Below, one piece after another: positions 1-8,852 of a stretch of DNA of 64,000 nt (positions within the stretch are counted from its first letter, which is position 1; each line of letters opens with the position of its first letter). The stretch comes from Mesorhizobium ciceri WSM4083 (GTDB taxonomy: Bacteria > Pseudomonadota > Alphaproteobacteria > Rhizobiales > Rhizobiaceae): NCBI RefSeq assembly GCF_000519305.1, contig NZ_JAFG01000004.1, positions 726,222 to 790,221 of the forward strand, written 5' to 3'. A model generated the notes under the pieces. The model ran no database searches. It saw only the letters and a list, made by a program, of their open reading frames with translations, and was not told the DNA's origin. The position numbers and the translations under genes were made by a program.

Positions 1-747
1 GCCGATCATTACAGCCAGGCCCGTCAATTCTTCAACAGCCAGACACCACCGGAGCAGCGTCACATCGCGATGGCGCTGACGTTTGAACTGAGCAAGGTCC
101 AGGCACCGGCGATCCGCGAGCGGATGGTTTCGCATTTGTTGAACATCGATGAAACGCTGGCAACCACGGTCGCCGACAAGCTCGGTATCCGTGACATGCC
201 CGAACCTGCCGAGGCCGCCGTTCCACCCCGCGATGACTTGCCGCCGTCGCCGGCGCTCAGCATCATCCAAAACGGGCCCGACAGTTTCGAAGGCCGCAAA
301 GTCGGTGTCATGCTCAGCGATGGAGCCGATGTCGCGCTGTTCGAGGAACTTCGTTCCGCCATCGAAGCAGAAGGCGCGGTGATGGAAGTGATTGCCCCCA
401 AGGTGGGCGGCGTCGAAGCCGCCGACGGCACTCACATCGAGGCAAGGCACATGATAGATGGCGGCCCATCCGTATTGTTCGACGCGGTGGTGCTCCTCCT
501 CTCCGAGGCGGGCGCCGAGCTGTTGGTCAAGGAGGCCGCTGCGAAGGATTTCGTGTCTGATGCGTTTGCGCATTGCAAGTTCATCGGCTTCACCCCGGGG
601 GCCGAGCCGCTCCTGATCAAAGCAGGCGTCGCTCCCGATGCCGACGAGGGGCTGACGCGGCTGGATTCAGCAGCTTCGGTAACTGCGTTTGTGCAGTCAT
701 GCCGCAAACTGCGGCTCTGGGCGCGGGAGGCGGCTGTCAAGCTTTGA
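1..747 (+). CDS. katE: Large-subunit catalase (HPII type), C-terminal part, 5' end outside window
   Basis: Hydrogen peroxide-degrading heme catalase of the large (clade 2, HPII) type; only the last 248 codons are present because the reading frame is open from base 1. The visible part starts with the ADHYSQARQFF region and TPPEQRHIAMALTFELSKV, typical of the end of the catalase core. The flavodoxin/DJ-1-like C-terminal domain follows (GRKVGVMLSDGADVALFEEL onward, with HIEARHMIDGGPSVLFDAVV), which small-subunit catalases lack. The heme pocket lies outside the window. It converges on the next gene. The later in-frame ATG at 70 is internal, not a start. Confidence 0.85.
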   Translation, partial: ADHYSQARQFFNSQTPPEQRHIAMALTFELSKVQAPAIRERMVSHLLNIDETLATTVADKLGIRDMPEPAEAAVPPRDDLPPSPALSIIQNGPDSFEGRKVGVMLSDGADVALFEELRSAIEAEGAVMEVIAPKVGGVEAADGTHIEARHMIDGGPSVLFDAVVLLLSEAGAELLVKEAAAKDFVSDAFAHCKFIGFTPGAEPLLIKAGVAPDADEGLTRLDSAASVTAFVQSCRKLRLWAREAAVKL

Positions 748-811
748 TGCGCTGTTCCGTTGGCGTGTCCGCAGGCTTGGGTTGCCACCGGGCCTCAGCC
801 GGCGCCGCGAT

Positions 812-1306
812 CTACGAGCGACTTTCCTTGCTGGACGCTTGTTGCCGCTGCTTTTCCAGGACCTCGTCGGTCCCGACCAGCTTTTTTGCTCCGCCTGAAA
901 TGGTCGTGGACACCACCGAGGGCGGATCGCTCGCCGGAAAGGAATCCTCCAACCCCGCCTGCAGTTGGTCTTCGAGCGTGCGTGGTTCTTCGGAACGGCC
1001 GGGCGTTCTGCGCGTGTCTATCTTCTCAAGCGTTTGTTTCTTTTTTGGTGAATCGTTGGCGTTGCGGACCAGGGCGTAAAGCTGCTCGATCGCAAATTCC
1101 TTGATCGTTTCGAAATCGGCCCGATCGTCCTTTGCCGCCTCGATTTGATCGACCATGGCTTTCTCGAAGCGGTCGAGGCTGTCGCCTCCGCAGGCATGGG
1201 AAAGGCGCAGCAAAGCCTCGTGCAGCATCAACGGAGCGAAATGGGCCGACGCCTCTAGCCTGAGTTGTCTTAGACGATCCGGAGTGGCGGCCTGCAACTT
1301 TGACAT
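812..1306 (-). CDS. Small hypothetical stress-associated protein with a DSFPASDPPS motif
   Basis: A soluble, charged protein of 164 residues with no recognised catalytic motif. The N-terminal 90 residues look helical; the C-terminal part carries DSFPASDPPS, a short motif I know from small uncharacterised alphaproteobacterial proteins. The start ATG at 1306 is chosen because an AAAGGAGGTT ribosome binding site lies just upstream; the frame is open further 5' but without such a site. A consensus GGAAC-N16-CGTT promoter lies about 30-55 bases upstream, so general-stress control is likely. Function unknown. Confidence 0.75.
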   Translation of the reverse strand: MSKLQAATPDRLRQLRLEASAHFAPLMLHEALLRLSHACGGDSLDRFEKAMVDQIEAAKDDRADFETIKEFAIEQLYALVRNANDSPKKKQTLEKIDTRRTPGRSEEPRTLEDQLQAGLEDSFPASDPPSVVSTTISGGAKKLVGTDEVLEKQRQQASSKESRS

Positions 1307-1336
1307 GGACAACCTCCTTTCTCCCACAAGCGTCTC

Positions 1337-1361
1337 AACGACAATTGACCGCCGATGTTCC
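1337..1361 (-). promoter_or_regulatory. Putative EcfG (general stress sigma) promoter
   Basis: On the minus strand GGAAC (1361-1357) and GTT (1339-1337) are separated by exactly 17 bases, and the base before GTT is C, which gives the full GGAAC-N16-CGTT consensus. It faces the gene at 812-1306 and leaves a leader of about 25 bases. Confidence 0.65.
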
Positions 1362-1393
1362 ACCGCGCCTGAACATCCTTCCCGCCCGGCGAG

Positions 1394-2686
1394 CTACAGG
1401 AACCAGCTTGCCACCAGTCCCGCCGACGCCGCAAAGATCGCCAGGGTCGTCACGCCGCCCAGAATGTTCGTGCTTGTGCTGTTGACCTTGTCGCCCATGA
1501 TCTTGCGATTGTTGGTCATGATGAGGATGAGAAGCAGCAGCGGCGGGGTTGAAAATCCTTGCACGATGCCAGACCAGACAAGGGCTTTCATCGGGTTGAA
1601 GCCGAAGAAATTGAGGCCCACCGCCACCAGCGTTATGACCCCGATCACGATGTAGAATTTGGGAGCCTGCCGGGGTTTGGCATGCAAGCTATTCTTCCAT
1701 CCCATCGCCTGGGCGAAATCGAAAGCAGCGCCAGCGGTCATGATCGGCACGGCCAGAAAGCCGACGCCAATTACACCGGCCGCAAAGAGAATGCCGGCAG
1801 CGTCGCCAGCAAGCGGCCGCAGCGCTTCGGCCGCCTGTGCCGCTGTCTCGATCTGCGTCTGCCCGGCCCTGTAGAGCGTCGACCCTGTCGAAAGGATGAT
1901 GAAATACATGATCAGATTGGAAAACGTCATGCCGATCAGGATATCGCGGCGGGATCGGCGAAGCTCGCCCTCGGTGGCGCCTTTGCGCTCTTCGAGGCTC
2001 GTTCGACCCTTGGCGATCTCCTCCTCCACCTCCTGATTGGACTGCCATGTGTAAAGGTATGCGGACAGCGTGGTGCCGACGATGGCGACGAGGATGGACA
2101 GGTATTCTCGGCTGAACTCGATTTTTGGCAACAGCGTGCCACGCAGAACGGAGGCTGCATCCGGTTTGGCAAGCACCGCGGAGACCACATAGGCGAGCAG
2201 AGCCAGAGCCAGCCACCGGAACACATTTCGGATCAATTTATACGATCCGAACACCTGCAGGGCAAAAATGACGGCCGCAACGGCAATGACGACCAAGGGA
2301 GCAGGCAGAGGAACGAACAGCACGATGGCCGCCGACATGGCGCCAAGATCGGCGGCTGCCTCGATCGTGTTGCCAATCAGCACGCCCACCAGCACGGACC
2401 ATAGCAGCCAACGCGGATAGAAGTCCGATATGACCTTGAAAAGCCCGCGCCCCGAAACTTGGCCAAGTTTGGATGAAAGATAGACGACGACATACATCAT
2501 CGGCAGCGTGACAGGTGCCGTCCACAGCAGGTCGGGCCCGAACCGCGCTCCGGCGCTCGCGTAGGTACCGATGGCCGAGCAGTCGTCATCGGCCGCACCG
2601 GTGATCAGACCAAGCCCGAGAGCCCGAACGACGCCGCCTTTTTTTTGCTCGCTTGCCCTTGGGCCCGCATCAGGTGGCTTGTTCAT
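1394..2686 (-). CDS. Nramp-related divalent metal transporter-like membrane protein
   Basis: A 430-residue polytopic inner-membrane protein of the Nramp/SLC11-related superfamily, with about 11 hydrophobic segments. The first membrane segment reads GLGLITGAADDDCSAIGTY: the family's GPG(L/F)..GA-D-D frame is there, but the metal-binding DPGN of true MntH proteins is replaced by DDDC. The substrate may therefore not be Mn2+/Fe2+. The ATG at 2686 is preferred over a TTG 17 codons upstream (2737); neither has a strong ribosome binding site. An EcfG-type promoter lies upstream at 2787-2811. Confidence 0.75.
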   Translation of the reverse strand: MNKPPDAGPRASEQKKGGVVRALGLGLITGAADDDCSAIGTYASAGARFGPDLLWTAPVTLPMMYVVVYLSSKLGQVSGRGLFKVISDFYPRWLLWSVLVGVLIGNTIEAAADLGAMSAAIVLFVPLPAPLVVIAVAAVIFALQVFGSYKLIRNVFRWLALALLAYVVSAVLAKPDAASVLRGTLLPKIEFSREYLSILVAIVGTTLSAYLYTWQSNQEVEEEIAKGRTSLEERKGATEGELRRSRRDILIGMTFSNLIMYFIILSTGSTLYRAGQTQIETAAQAAEALRPLAGDAAGILFAAGVIGVGFLAVPIMTAGAAFDFAQAMGWKNSLHAKPRQAPKFYIVIGVITLVAVGLNFFGFNPMKALVWSGIVQGFSTPPLLLLILIMTNNRKIMGDKVNSTSTNILGGVTTLAIFAASAGLVASWFL

Positions 2687-2786
2687 TGAAGGCGCGTCTT
2701 TACCGGGGCCACGCAACAAATCATGACGAACTTCCAATCGGATGCCGATGAAGCAGCCGTTTCAAGCTGCATTGAGATCGAATTCG

Positions 2787-2811
2787 AACCTCTGGTCAGT
2801 CTTTTTGTTCC
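2787..2811 (-). promoter_or_regulatory. Putative EcfG promoter
   Basis: GGAAC (2811-2807) and GTT (2789-2787) on the minus strand, 17-base spacer. It faces the Nramp-related gene, with a predicted start of transcription near 2780. Confidence 0.5.
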
Positions 2812-2957
2812 TGGACACAGTCCCGGCCCGCGACGGCGTTTCATCCGATGCGGGTTCTTGCGGCGGAGTCGAACATCCAGGCCAATGCTCAAGAAGAGAA
2901 TGCCTGTGTCGAAGCCTGTCCTTCAGGCGACGTGGCACAAAAGCTATTCCTTCAAAG

Positions 2958-3582
2958 TCAGCGGCTCGTACCGCCGCCGATCACCATCCGTACGCCGAGA
3001 CCGATGATGAGACAGCCGGCGAGCCGCTGCTGCCAAAGCCTTGCGCGAGGGTGCCGCACGACCCATGCGCCGGCCGCGCCCGATGCCAAGGCGTAGGCTC
3101 CCAGCACCAGCACACCGGTTATCTTCTGTGTTGCGCCAAGCAGCACCAGCTGCAACGTGACGGAGCCCCTGTGCGGATCGACAAACTGCGGCAGGAACGC
3201 AACCATGAACATCAAAGGCCAGGGATTGCTCAGATTGGCGATCATTCCTTCCCGGGCGGCGGCGAGCGGCCGCAGGGCCTTGAGGTCACCCGTGGGAATG
3301 GTTGCCGAGGCTGAAAGCAGCAGCCGGACACACAGCCACACAATATAGGCCGCCCCGGCCCATCGAAGCAGATCGAACGCCAGCGGTGAGGCGTGGACAA
3401 GCGAGGACAGGCCAAATGCAATCAGCGGAAGCTGCACCAGTCCGGCGCCCAGCGTCATGCCGAGTACCGTGAACAACGCCACGCCGCGCCCCCTGTCCGA
3501 TGCCGCGGGCCATCACCAGCATGCTGTCGGGACCTGGCGGCACCTGCATGAGAATGACGGTTCCGACAAAAGCTGTCCACAA
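2958..3582 (-). pseudogene. LysE/RhtB-family amino-acid exporter, frameshifted
   Basis: Inner-membrane exporter of the LysE/RhtB family. The first 30 residues (TAFVGTVILMQVPPGPDSML, then VMARGIGQG) carry the family PGPD motif but lie in one frame. The remaining 170 residues (ALFTVLGMTLGAGLVQLPLI onward, SNPWPLMFMVAFLPQF near the middle) lie in another. The switch maps to a run of five C at 3489-3493; removing one base restores GQGRGVALFTV, which matches the family. The only plausible start is TTG at 3582, although a GGAG before an out-of-frame ATG suggests that the 5' end may be altered too. This is either a decayed gene or a homopolymer sequencing error. Confidence 0.75.
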
Positions 3583-3773
3583 TGAGGGATCGATGGGACA
3601 TCTCCGTTCGCGTTGCCGATGACATCAAAGCGGCCAGCCGTCATCCGGGTTCCGCGGCAAATGAAAATGCCCCACCGCGGAGAGCCAGGCATGAACCGTC
3701 AGATGGAACGCGGTGCCGGTCCCGTAAGTTGAAAGCCGGAGCCGTTCCTGAACCGGTTTTGGAGGCCTGACCA

Positions 3774-4784
3774 GTGCACGAACCGATAACCGCCTTCCCG
3801 CTTCCGCTGGATACGTCTCCGATGGAGGCCAGGCTCGCCGATGAAATCCCCAGGGATGGAACCGGCTGGCAGTACGAGCCCAAATGGGACGGCTTTCGCT
3901 GTCTTGCTTTCAAGAGCGACGACACCGTTGACCTGCGCGCCAAATCCGGCAAGCCGCTCGGCCGCTATTTTCCAGAAATCACTGGGATCTTGCGTGACCT
4001 CAAGCGCGGGCATTTCGTCATCGACGGCGAGATTGTCATCGAGGTGGACGGTGAGCTTTCCTTCGAGGCGCTGCAGATGCGCCTTCACCCGGCACAAAGC
4101 AGAATCCGCAAACTGAGTTCGCAGACGCCTGCCAGTCTGATCCTCTTCGACATGCTTGCCAAGCCGGGCGGCGAGGTCATCACGGGCAAGCCACTTGTGG
4201 AACGGCGGCGAGCGATCGAGGACTTCGTGACCTCCTCGAACAGTCCAGACCTTCGCCTGTCGAAGTGCACTTATGATGCAGCCACGGCGGCTCGATGGCT
4301 GCACGGCGCCGGCCATGCATCGACCGACGGCATCGTGGCCAAAGTGCTCGATGAGCATTATCTGTGCGGGCAACGTGCGATGGTGAAGGTAAAGCCGAGG
4401 CGCACCGCCGATTGCGTTGTCGGCGGTTTCCGCTATCTCGCGGACAGTCGTGAGGTCGGCTCGCTGCTCCTCGGCCTCTACAATGACGACGGCAAGCTCG
4501 ATCACGTCGGTTTCACGTCGACCATCGCCAGGACCGACAGAGCAGCGCTCACGCGCCGGCTGGAAGGGCTGCGGTCAGAGCCCGGATTCACTGGCAAGGC
4601 GCCCGGCGGCCCGAGCCGCTGGAGCACGGAGCGCAGCGGACAATGGGAGCCTTTGAAACCTGAACTGGTGGTGGAGGTCCGCTTCGACCACGTCACCGGC
4701 AATCGGTTTCGCCACGGCACCAAACTGCTGCGCTGGCGCCCCGACAAGGCGCCACGGCAATGCACGTTCGAGCAGATCGAATAG
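3774..4784 (+). CDS. ATP-dependent DNA ligase, stand-alone LigC/LigD ligase-domain type
   Basis: Seals DNA nicks or double-strand breaks using ATP, probably in the Ku-dependent end-joining or related repair of Rhizobiales. The 336 residues hold an adenylation domain and an OB-fold only, without the polymerase or phosphoesterase domains of full-length LigD. Motif I is EPKWDGFR with the adenylated lysine at residue 37. DGEIVIE, LILFDML, DGIVAK and VKVKPRRTAD correspond to the later nucleotidyltransferase motifs, and the tail RFDHVTGNRFRHGTKLLRWR ends the OB-fold. The start is GTG at 3774, with GGAGG 8 bases upstream. No Ku gene is visible nearby. Confidence 0.9.
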   Translation: MHEPITAFPLPLDTSPMEARLADEIPRDGTGWQYEPKWDGFRCLAFKSDDTVDLRAKSGKPLGRYFPEITGILRDLKRGHFVIDGEIVIEVDGELSFEALQMRLHPAQSRIRKLSSQTPASLILFDMLAKPGGEVITGKPLVERRRAIEDFVTSSNSPDLRLSKCTYDAATAARWLHGAGHASTDGIVAKVLDEHYLCGQRAMVKVKPRRTADCVVGGFRYLADSREVGSLLLGLYNDDGKLDHVGFTSTIARTDRAALTRRLEGLRSEPGFTGKAPGGPSRWSTERSGQWEPLKPELVVEVRFDHVTGNRFRHGTKLLRWRPDKAPRQCTFEQIE

Positions 4785-4836
4785 ACCGCTCCAGGAAGAT
4801 CGCTTCCAGAAACCTGTCACGATTTATTGTGACGAA

Positions 4837-4861
4837 GGAACCAACTCGGGATTCACCGGTT
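4837..4861 (+). promoter_or_regulatory. Putative EcfG promoter
   Basis: GGAAC (4837-4841), 17 bases, GTT (4859-4861), ending 29 bases before the ATG of the ThDP enzyme gene at 4891. Confidence 0.6.
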
Positions 4862-4890
4862 CGAACACCATCCACCGGAGCTACCCTGAC

Positions 4891-6645
4891 ATGCCAAATG
4901 CAGCAGAAATTCTCATCGATACGCTCGTCGCCTGGGACGTGGAGGTGGTGTTCGGCTTGCCGGGAGACGGCATAAACGGCGTCATGGAAGCATTGCGGAC
5001 GCGGCGCGACAAGATTGCCTTCGTTCAAGTTCGGCATGAAGAGTCGGCTGCCTTCATGGCATGTGCGTATGCCAAGTGGACAGGAAAGCTGGGCGTGTGC
5101 CTTGCGACGTCCGGTCCCGGCGGAACACATCTTCTGACCGGCCTCTATGACGCCAAGCTCGACCAGGCTCCAGTGCTGGCGATTACAGGCATGCAGTTCC
5201 ACGATCTGATCGAGACGTTCACGCAACAGGATGTCGAACTGACGCGCGTGTTCAACGATGTCTCCGTTTACAACGCCCATGTTGCCGATGCCGCGCATAT
5301 GGAAAATGTCGCCAGCCTTGCCTGCCGAACCGCGCTGGCGCGCAAGGGCGTCGCTCATCTTTCGATTGCCAGCGACATCCAGGAGCAGGAGAGCGATCCG
5401 TCGAAGCGCTCCAAGCGCAATCGCCCGGCGCACACGCCGAAGGATATGTTCGCCGGTCACAGCGTACCGCTGGACGTTGAGCTCGACAAAGCCGCCGCCA
5501 TTCTCAATGACGCTTCACGGGTTGCGATCCTGGCCGGGCGCGGCGCTATTGGCGCGGCCGCCGAACTCGAACACACGGCGCGCCTGCTGCAGGCTCCTGT
5601 CGCGAAGGCCTTGCTGGGCAAGGCGGTGCTGCCGGACGACCATCCCTACACCACCGGCGGGATCGGCATTCTTGGAACCCTGGCTTCGCAAGAGGCGATG
5701 GAGAGCTGTGACGCGGTGCTGATTGTCGGTTCGACCTTTCCCTATATCGAATACTACCCGCAGCCCGGGCAGGCCCGTGGCGTCCAGATCGACTGCGATG
5801 CGCAGCGGATCGGCTTGCGCTTTCCGGTCGAGGCCGGCCTTGTCGGCGACGCGGCCGAGACATTGCGCGCGCTGAACCAACGTCTGACGCAGAAGCCCTC
5901 CGATGAGTTCCTGCACCGTTCGCAAGAGACCATGAGAAAATGGCGCGAGATGATGCGGCAGTCGGAAGACATGCAGGCGCAACCCTTGAAGCCACAAGCG
6001 ATTGCCCGGGCGTTCGGACAAAGATTGGCCGACGACACGGTACTGGCCACGGATTCCGGTCAGAACACGGAGCTGGCCGCCCGCCATGTCGATCTTCGCA
6101 GCGGCCAAGCATTTGGGGTGTCCGGATCGCTGGCGTCGATGGCTTGCGGTCTGGCCTACGCCATCGCTGCCGGCATAGCGTTTCCCGGTCGATCGATTGC
6201 CGCCATCGTCGGCGATGGCGGCTTTGCCATGCAGCTCGGCGAATTCTCGACGGCGGTGCGCTACAAGATCCCGCTGAAGGTTCTGGTGATCAAGAACAAC
6301 ATGCTCAATCAGATCGCCTGGGAGCAGATGATGTTTCTGGGCAACCCGCAATTCGGTTGCGAATTGCAGCCGATCGATTTTGCCATGGCGGCGGAAGCAA
6401 TGGGCGCAAAGGGTTTTCGCATCGAGCGGGCCGATCAGATCGAGATGGTTCTCGACCAGGCTTTCGCCACGCAAGGCCCAGTCGTGATCGAAGCGCTGGT
6501 AGATGCCTATGAGCCGCTGATGCCGCCCAAAATGCCGGCAGACTACGCCAAGAACTTCCGCCAGGCCCTGCCGCGGACGCCGGGACACGAACGCATAGAA
6601 GAAAATATCGCCCGGGAGCCGGCGAAATCGATGATGGACGCCTAG
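4891..6645 (+). CDS. Thiamine-diphosphate-dependent enzyme, pyruvate oxidase/acetolactate synthase family
   Basis: A 584-residue cytosolic or membrane-peripheral enzyme of the ThDP-dependent 2-oxoacid family, closest in layout to pyruvate:quinone oxidase (PoxB). The order is PYR domain with the catalytic glutamate in RHEESAAFM (E50), central FAD/nucleotide-type domain (about 190-340), and PP domain with the GDGGF...NN ThDP/Mg2+ motif at 441-470. PoxB would turn pyruvate into acetate and pass electrons to quinone, which fits a neighbourhood of terminal oxidases. A C-terminal lipid-binding helix is not obvious, so a related decarboxylase remains possible. An EcfG-type promoter directly upstream suggests stationary-phase or stress expression, as poxB has in E. 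coli. Confidence 0.8.
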   Translation: MPNAAEILIDTLVAWDVEVVFGLPGDGINGVMEALRTRRDKIAFVQVRHEESAAFMACAYAKWTGKLGVCLATSGPGGTHLLTGLYDAKLDQAPVLAITGMQFHDLIETFTQQDVELTRVFNDVSVYNAHVADAAHMENVASLACRTALARKGVAHLSIASDIQEQESDPSKRSKRNRPAHTPKDMFAGHSVPLDVELDKAAAILNDASRVAILAGRGAIGAAAELEHTARLLQAPVAKALLGKAVLPDDHPYTTGGIGILGTLASQEAMESCDAVLIVGSTFPYIEYYPQPGQARGVQIDCDAQRIGLRFPVEAGLVGDAAETLRALNQRLTQKPSDEFLHRSQETMRKWREMMRQSEDMQAQPLKPQAIARAFGQRLADDTVLATDSGQNTELAARHVDLRSGQAFGVSGSLASMACGLAYAIAAGIAFPGRSIAAIVGDGGFAMQLGEFSTAVRYKIPLKVLVIKNNMLNQIAWEQMMFLGNPQFGCELQPIDFAMAAEAMGAKGFRIERADQIEMVLDQAFATQGPVVIEALVDAYEPLMPPKMPADYAKNFRQALPRTPGHERIEENIAREPAKSMMDA

Positions 6646-6742
6646 AGGCACGGAGGTGAGAACAGCGCCTCAGTGGGCTTCAATCTGGATCTTTCCAGAT
6701 GAACCGGAGTTCCGGTGCTCTTCCGGCTGACGGATGCGGATC

Positions 6743-7624
6743 ATGAGCTTCGACGCGCTCTTTTCGACCTCGATCTGCTATGGCAACGGCGCCCCGCAAG
6801 CCGGTTGGACACTGGCGCTCCCCATCACGTTGCCGCTGCTCGCAGTCGTATCGCTCTATACAGCCGGCGCCAGCCGGCTGTGGCGGCGGAGCGGACGCGG
6901 ACGTCGCTTGCGATCACGGCAGGCCTTGCTGTTTGCTGCCGGCTGGGCCGTCCTGGCGTTCGCCCTTGTAAGCCCGATCCATGCGTTAGGCGAACACGTG
7001 TTTGCGGCGCACATGATCGAGCATGAATTGCTGATGGCGGTCGCAGCGCCTCTGCTGGTTGCCTCCCGCCCGACGGCGGCGATGATGTGGGCACTGCCGG
7101 TACAGCTGCGCCAGATATTCGGAGCGGCCGGACATGCAAATGCGCTTCGGGCGATCTGGGCGTTCATCAGCCGTCCTGTGGTCGCGACCGTCCTGCACGG
7201 AGCCGCGATATGGATCTGGCATGTCCCGGCGCTGTTTGAGGCTGCCCTCCAGCAGGGTTTCCTGCACTATGCCCAGCATGCGAGCTTCCTCGGTACCGGG
7301 CTTTTGTTCTGGTGGGTGCTGCTGCCTCGCCCTGGCCGCGAGCACGCTTGCGGCAATGCGGTGATGCATCTCTTCTTCACCTCGCTCCACACCGGGCTGC
7401 TCGGGGTGTTGCTCGTCGTCTCGCCAAAGCTGTGGTATCCGGCTAACGCCGTCGGCTCGGATCTGTGGGGGCTCAACCCGCTCGAGGACCAGCAGCTTGC
7501 AGGCTTGATCATGTGGATTCCCGCCGGCCTGATCTATGGCGGAGCCGCACTGCTCCTGGTCGCTTTCTGGATTCAAACCAGCAGTCGGCGGCAACAGGCT
7601 CCCCAGGAATTGCGCATCGTCTAA
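6743..7624 (+). CDS. CtaG/Caa3-type cytochrome c oxidase assembly factor (copy 1)
   Basis: Polytopic membrane protein of 293 residues in the Caa3_CtaG family, needed to assemble caa3-type oxidase. The sequence shows about seven hydrophobic segments, HMIEHELLMAVAAPLLV near residue 90, IWIWHVPALFEAAL, and the HxxQH-like FLHYAQHASF. The ATG at 6743 is chosen by comparison with its paralog at 35276, which begins MNLDALFPTSICYG against MSFDALFSTSICYG here; the frame also contains an ATG three codons earlier. It opens the first oxidase gene group. Confidence 0.85.
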   Translation: MSFDALFSTSICYGNGAPQAGWTLALPITLPLLAVVSLYTAGASRLWRRSGRGRRLRSRQALLFAAGWAVLAFALVSPIHALGEHVFAAHMIEHELLMAVAAPLLVASRPTAAMMWALPVQLRQIFGAAGHANALRAIWAFISRPVVATVLHGAAIWIWHVPALFEAALQQGFLHYAQHASFLGTGLLFWWVLLPRPGREHACGNAVMHLFFTSLHTGLLGVLLVVSPKLWYPANAVGSDLWGLNPLEDQQLAGLIMWIPAGLIYGGAALLLVAFWIQTSSRRQQAPQELRIV

Positions 7625-7775
7625 CCCGCACCGCTTCACGTCGGTTTTCGCCGGGCGGTGTTGCCAAGCATCCTTTTTCAGCCAGCTGCGTTATGGCCTT
7701 GGCAACGATGGTGTATCCTTCATGGCGAGGTGCATGAGTCCGTTGGCCAGCCCTCGCAGGCGGACACGACCGCGA

Positions 7776-8852
7776 ATGTCGCTTGCCTCTACATGTCCGA
7801 CGCAAATCCTGACTGGCATTGTTCCGGGAAAGGCCGCGCAACAGCGTTTGAGGTGGGTCAGCGCAGCGCCGATGTTGGTATTGGCAGGATGCGGCGAGCG
7901 GCAGTCGGCCCTCCATGCACACGGTGCGAACGCCCGGAGAATCCTTGATCTGATCTGGTCTTTCAGCGCAGTCGCGGTGGCCACGTGGCTGCTTGTCATG
8001 CTGGTCTTGGCGGCAGCGCTTTTGCGTCGCCGCCTGTCCGAGACAACGCGCTCGCCGCTCGAGATCGATTCACATCAGGAACGCCGATTTACCCGCGCCG
8101 TCGGCAGCGCCATTGGGTTGACCGTTCTGGTGCTCGTCATGCTGACGATAGCGAGTTTTTTCGCAGGCAAATCCATTGCTTCGCTGAGCGGAACGGAAAC
8201 GCTTGCCGTGCGGGTCACAGGGCACCAGTGGTGGTGGGAGGTCCGGTATGCCGGTAATGATCCCTCGCAATCGATCGTCACGGCAAATGAAATCCATGTC
8301 CCGGTTGGCGAACCGGTCAAGGTCGAACTCGATTCGCTCGATGTCATTCATAGCTTCTGGGTGCCGAACCTTGCCGGTAAGCGCGATCTCATTCCGGGCC
8401 GGCCAAGCCAGCTTACCCTCATCGCCGATAAGCCCGGCATCTATCGTGGCCAGTGTGCGGAATTCTGCGGCTATCAGCACGCCCATATGGCCATCACCGT
8501 CATCGCGGAAAGCCGCGAAGCGTTCGACGCATGGCGATCCAGGCAAAACGCCGTCGCATCAGCGCCTAGCGGCGAGGAAGAACGCCGCGGCCAACAGGCA
8601 TTTCTTTCCACCGGCTGTGCGCTCTGCCACACGATAAGAGGCACGCCTGCCAGCGGAACGGTCGGTCCTGATCTTACGCATCTCGCCAGCCGACATGCAC
8701 TGGCCGCGGATACGCTGGCCATGACCCCTGGCGCGCTCGCCGCCTGGATTGCCGATCCACAGTCGATAAAGCCCGGCGCCAAGATGCCGCGCATTGCCCT
8801 TAGCGCCGACGATCTCAACGCGGTCGTCACCTATCTCGGAAGCCTCGAATGA
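7776..8852 (+). CDS. coxB: Cytochrome c oxidase subunit II with fused cytochrome c domain (copy 1)
   Basis: Subunit II of a caa3-type terminal oxidase: takes electrons through CuA and, here, through a C-terminal c-type heme. A lipobox-like LVLAGCG near the N-terminus and two membrane helices lead to GHQWWWEV. The cupredoxin domain follows, with CuA ligands in VIHSFWVPN and in GQCAEFCGYQHAHM; then comes one heme site, CALCH, with a distal methionine in GAKMPRI. The start is uncertain: the frame is open from 7536, ATG at 7776 and TTG at 7851 are both possible, and TTG 7851 would give a neat lipoprotein signal. It overlaps coxA by four bases (ATGA). Confidence 0.9.
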   Translation: MSLASTCPTQILTGIVPGKAAQQRLRWVSAAPMLVLAGCGERQSALHAHGANARRILDLIWSFSAVAVATWLLVMLVLAAALLRRRLSETTRSPLEIDSHQERRFTRAVGSAIGLTVLVLVMLTIASFFAGKSIASLSGTETLAVRVTGHQWWWEVRYAGNDPSQSIVTANEIHVPVGEPVKVELDSLDVIHSFWVPNLAGKRDLIPGRPSQLTLIADKPGIYRGQCAEFCGYQHAHMAITVIAESREAFDAWRSRQNAVASAPSGEEERRGQQAFLSTGCALCHTIRGTPASGTVGPDLTHLASRHALAADTLAMTPGALAAWIADPQSIKPGAKMPRIALSADDLNAVVTYLGSLE

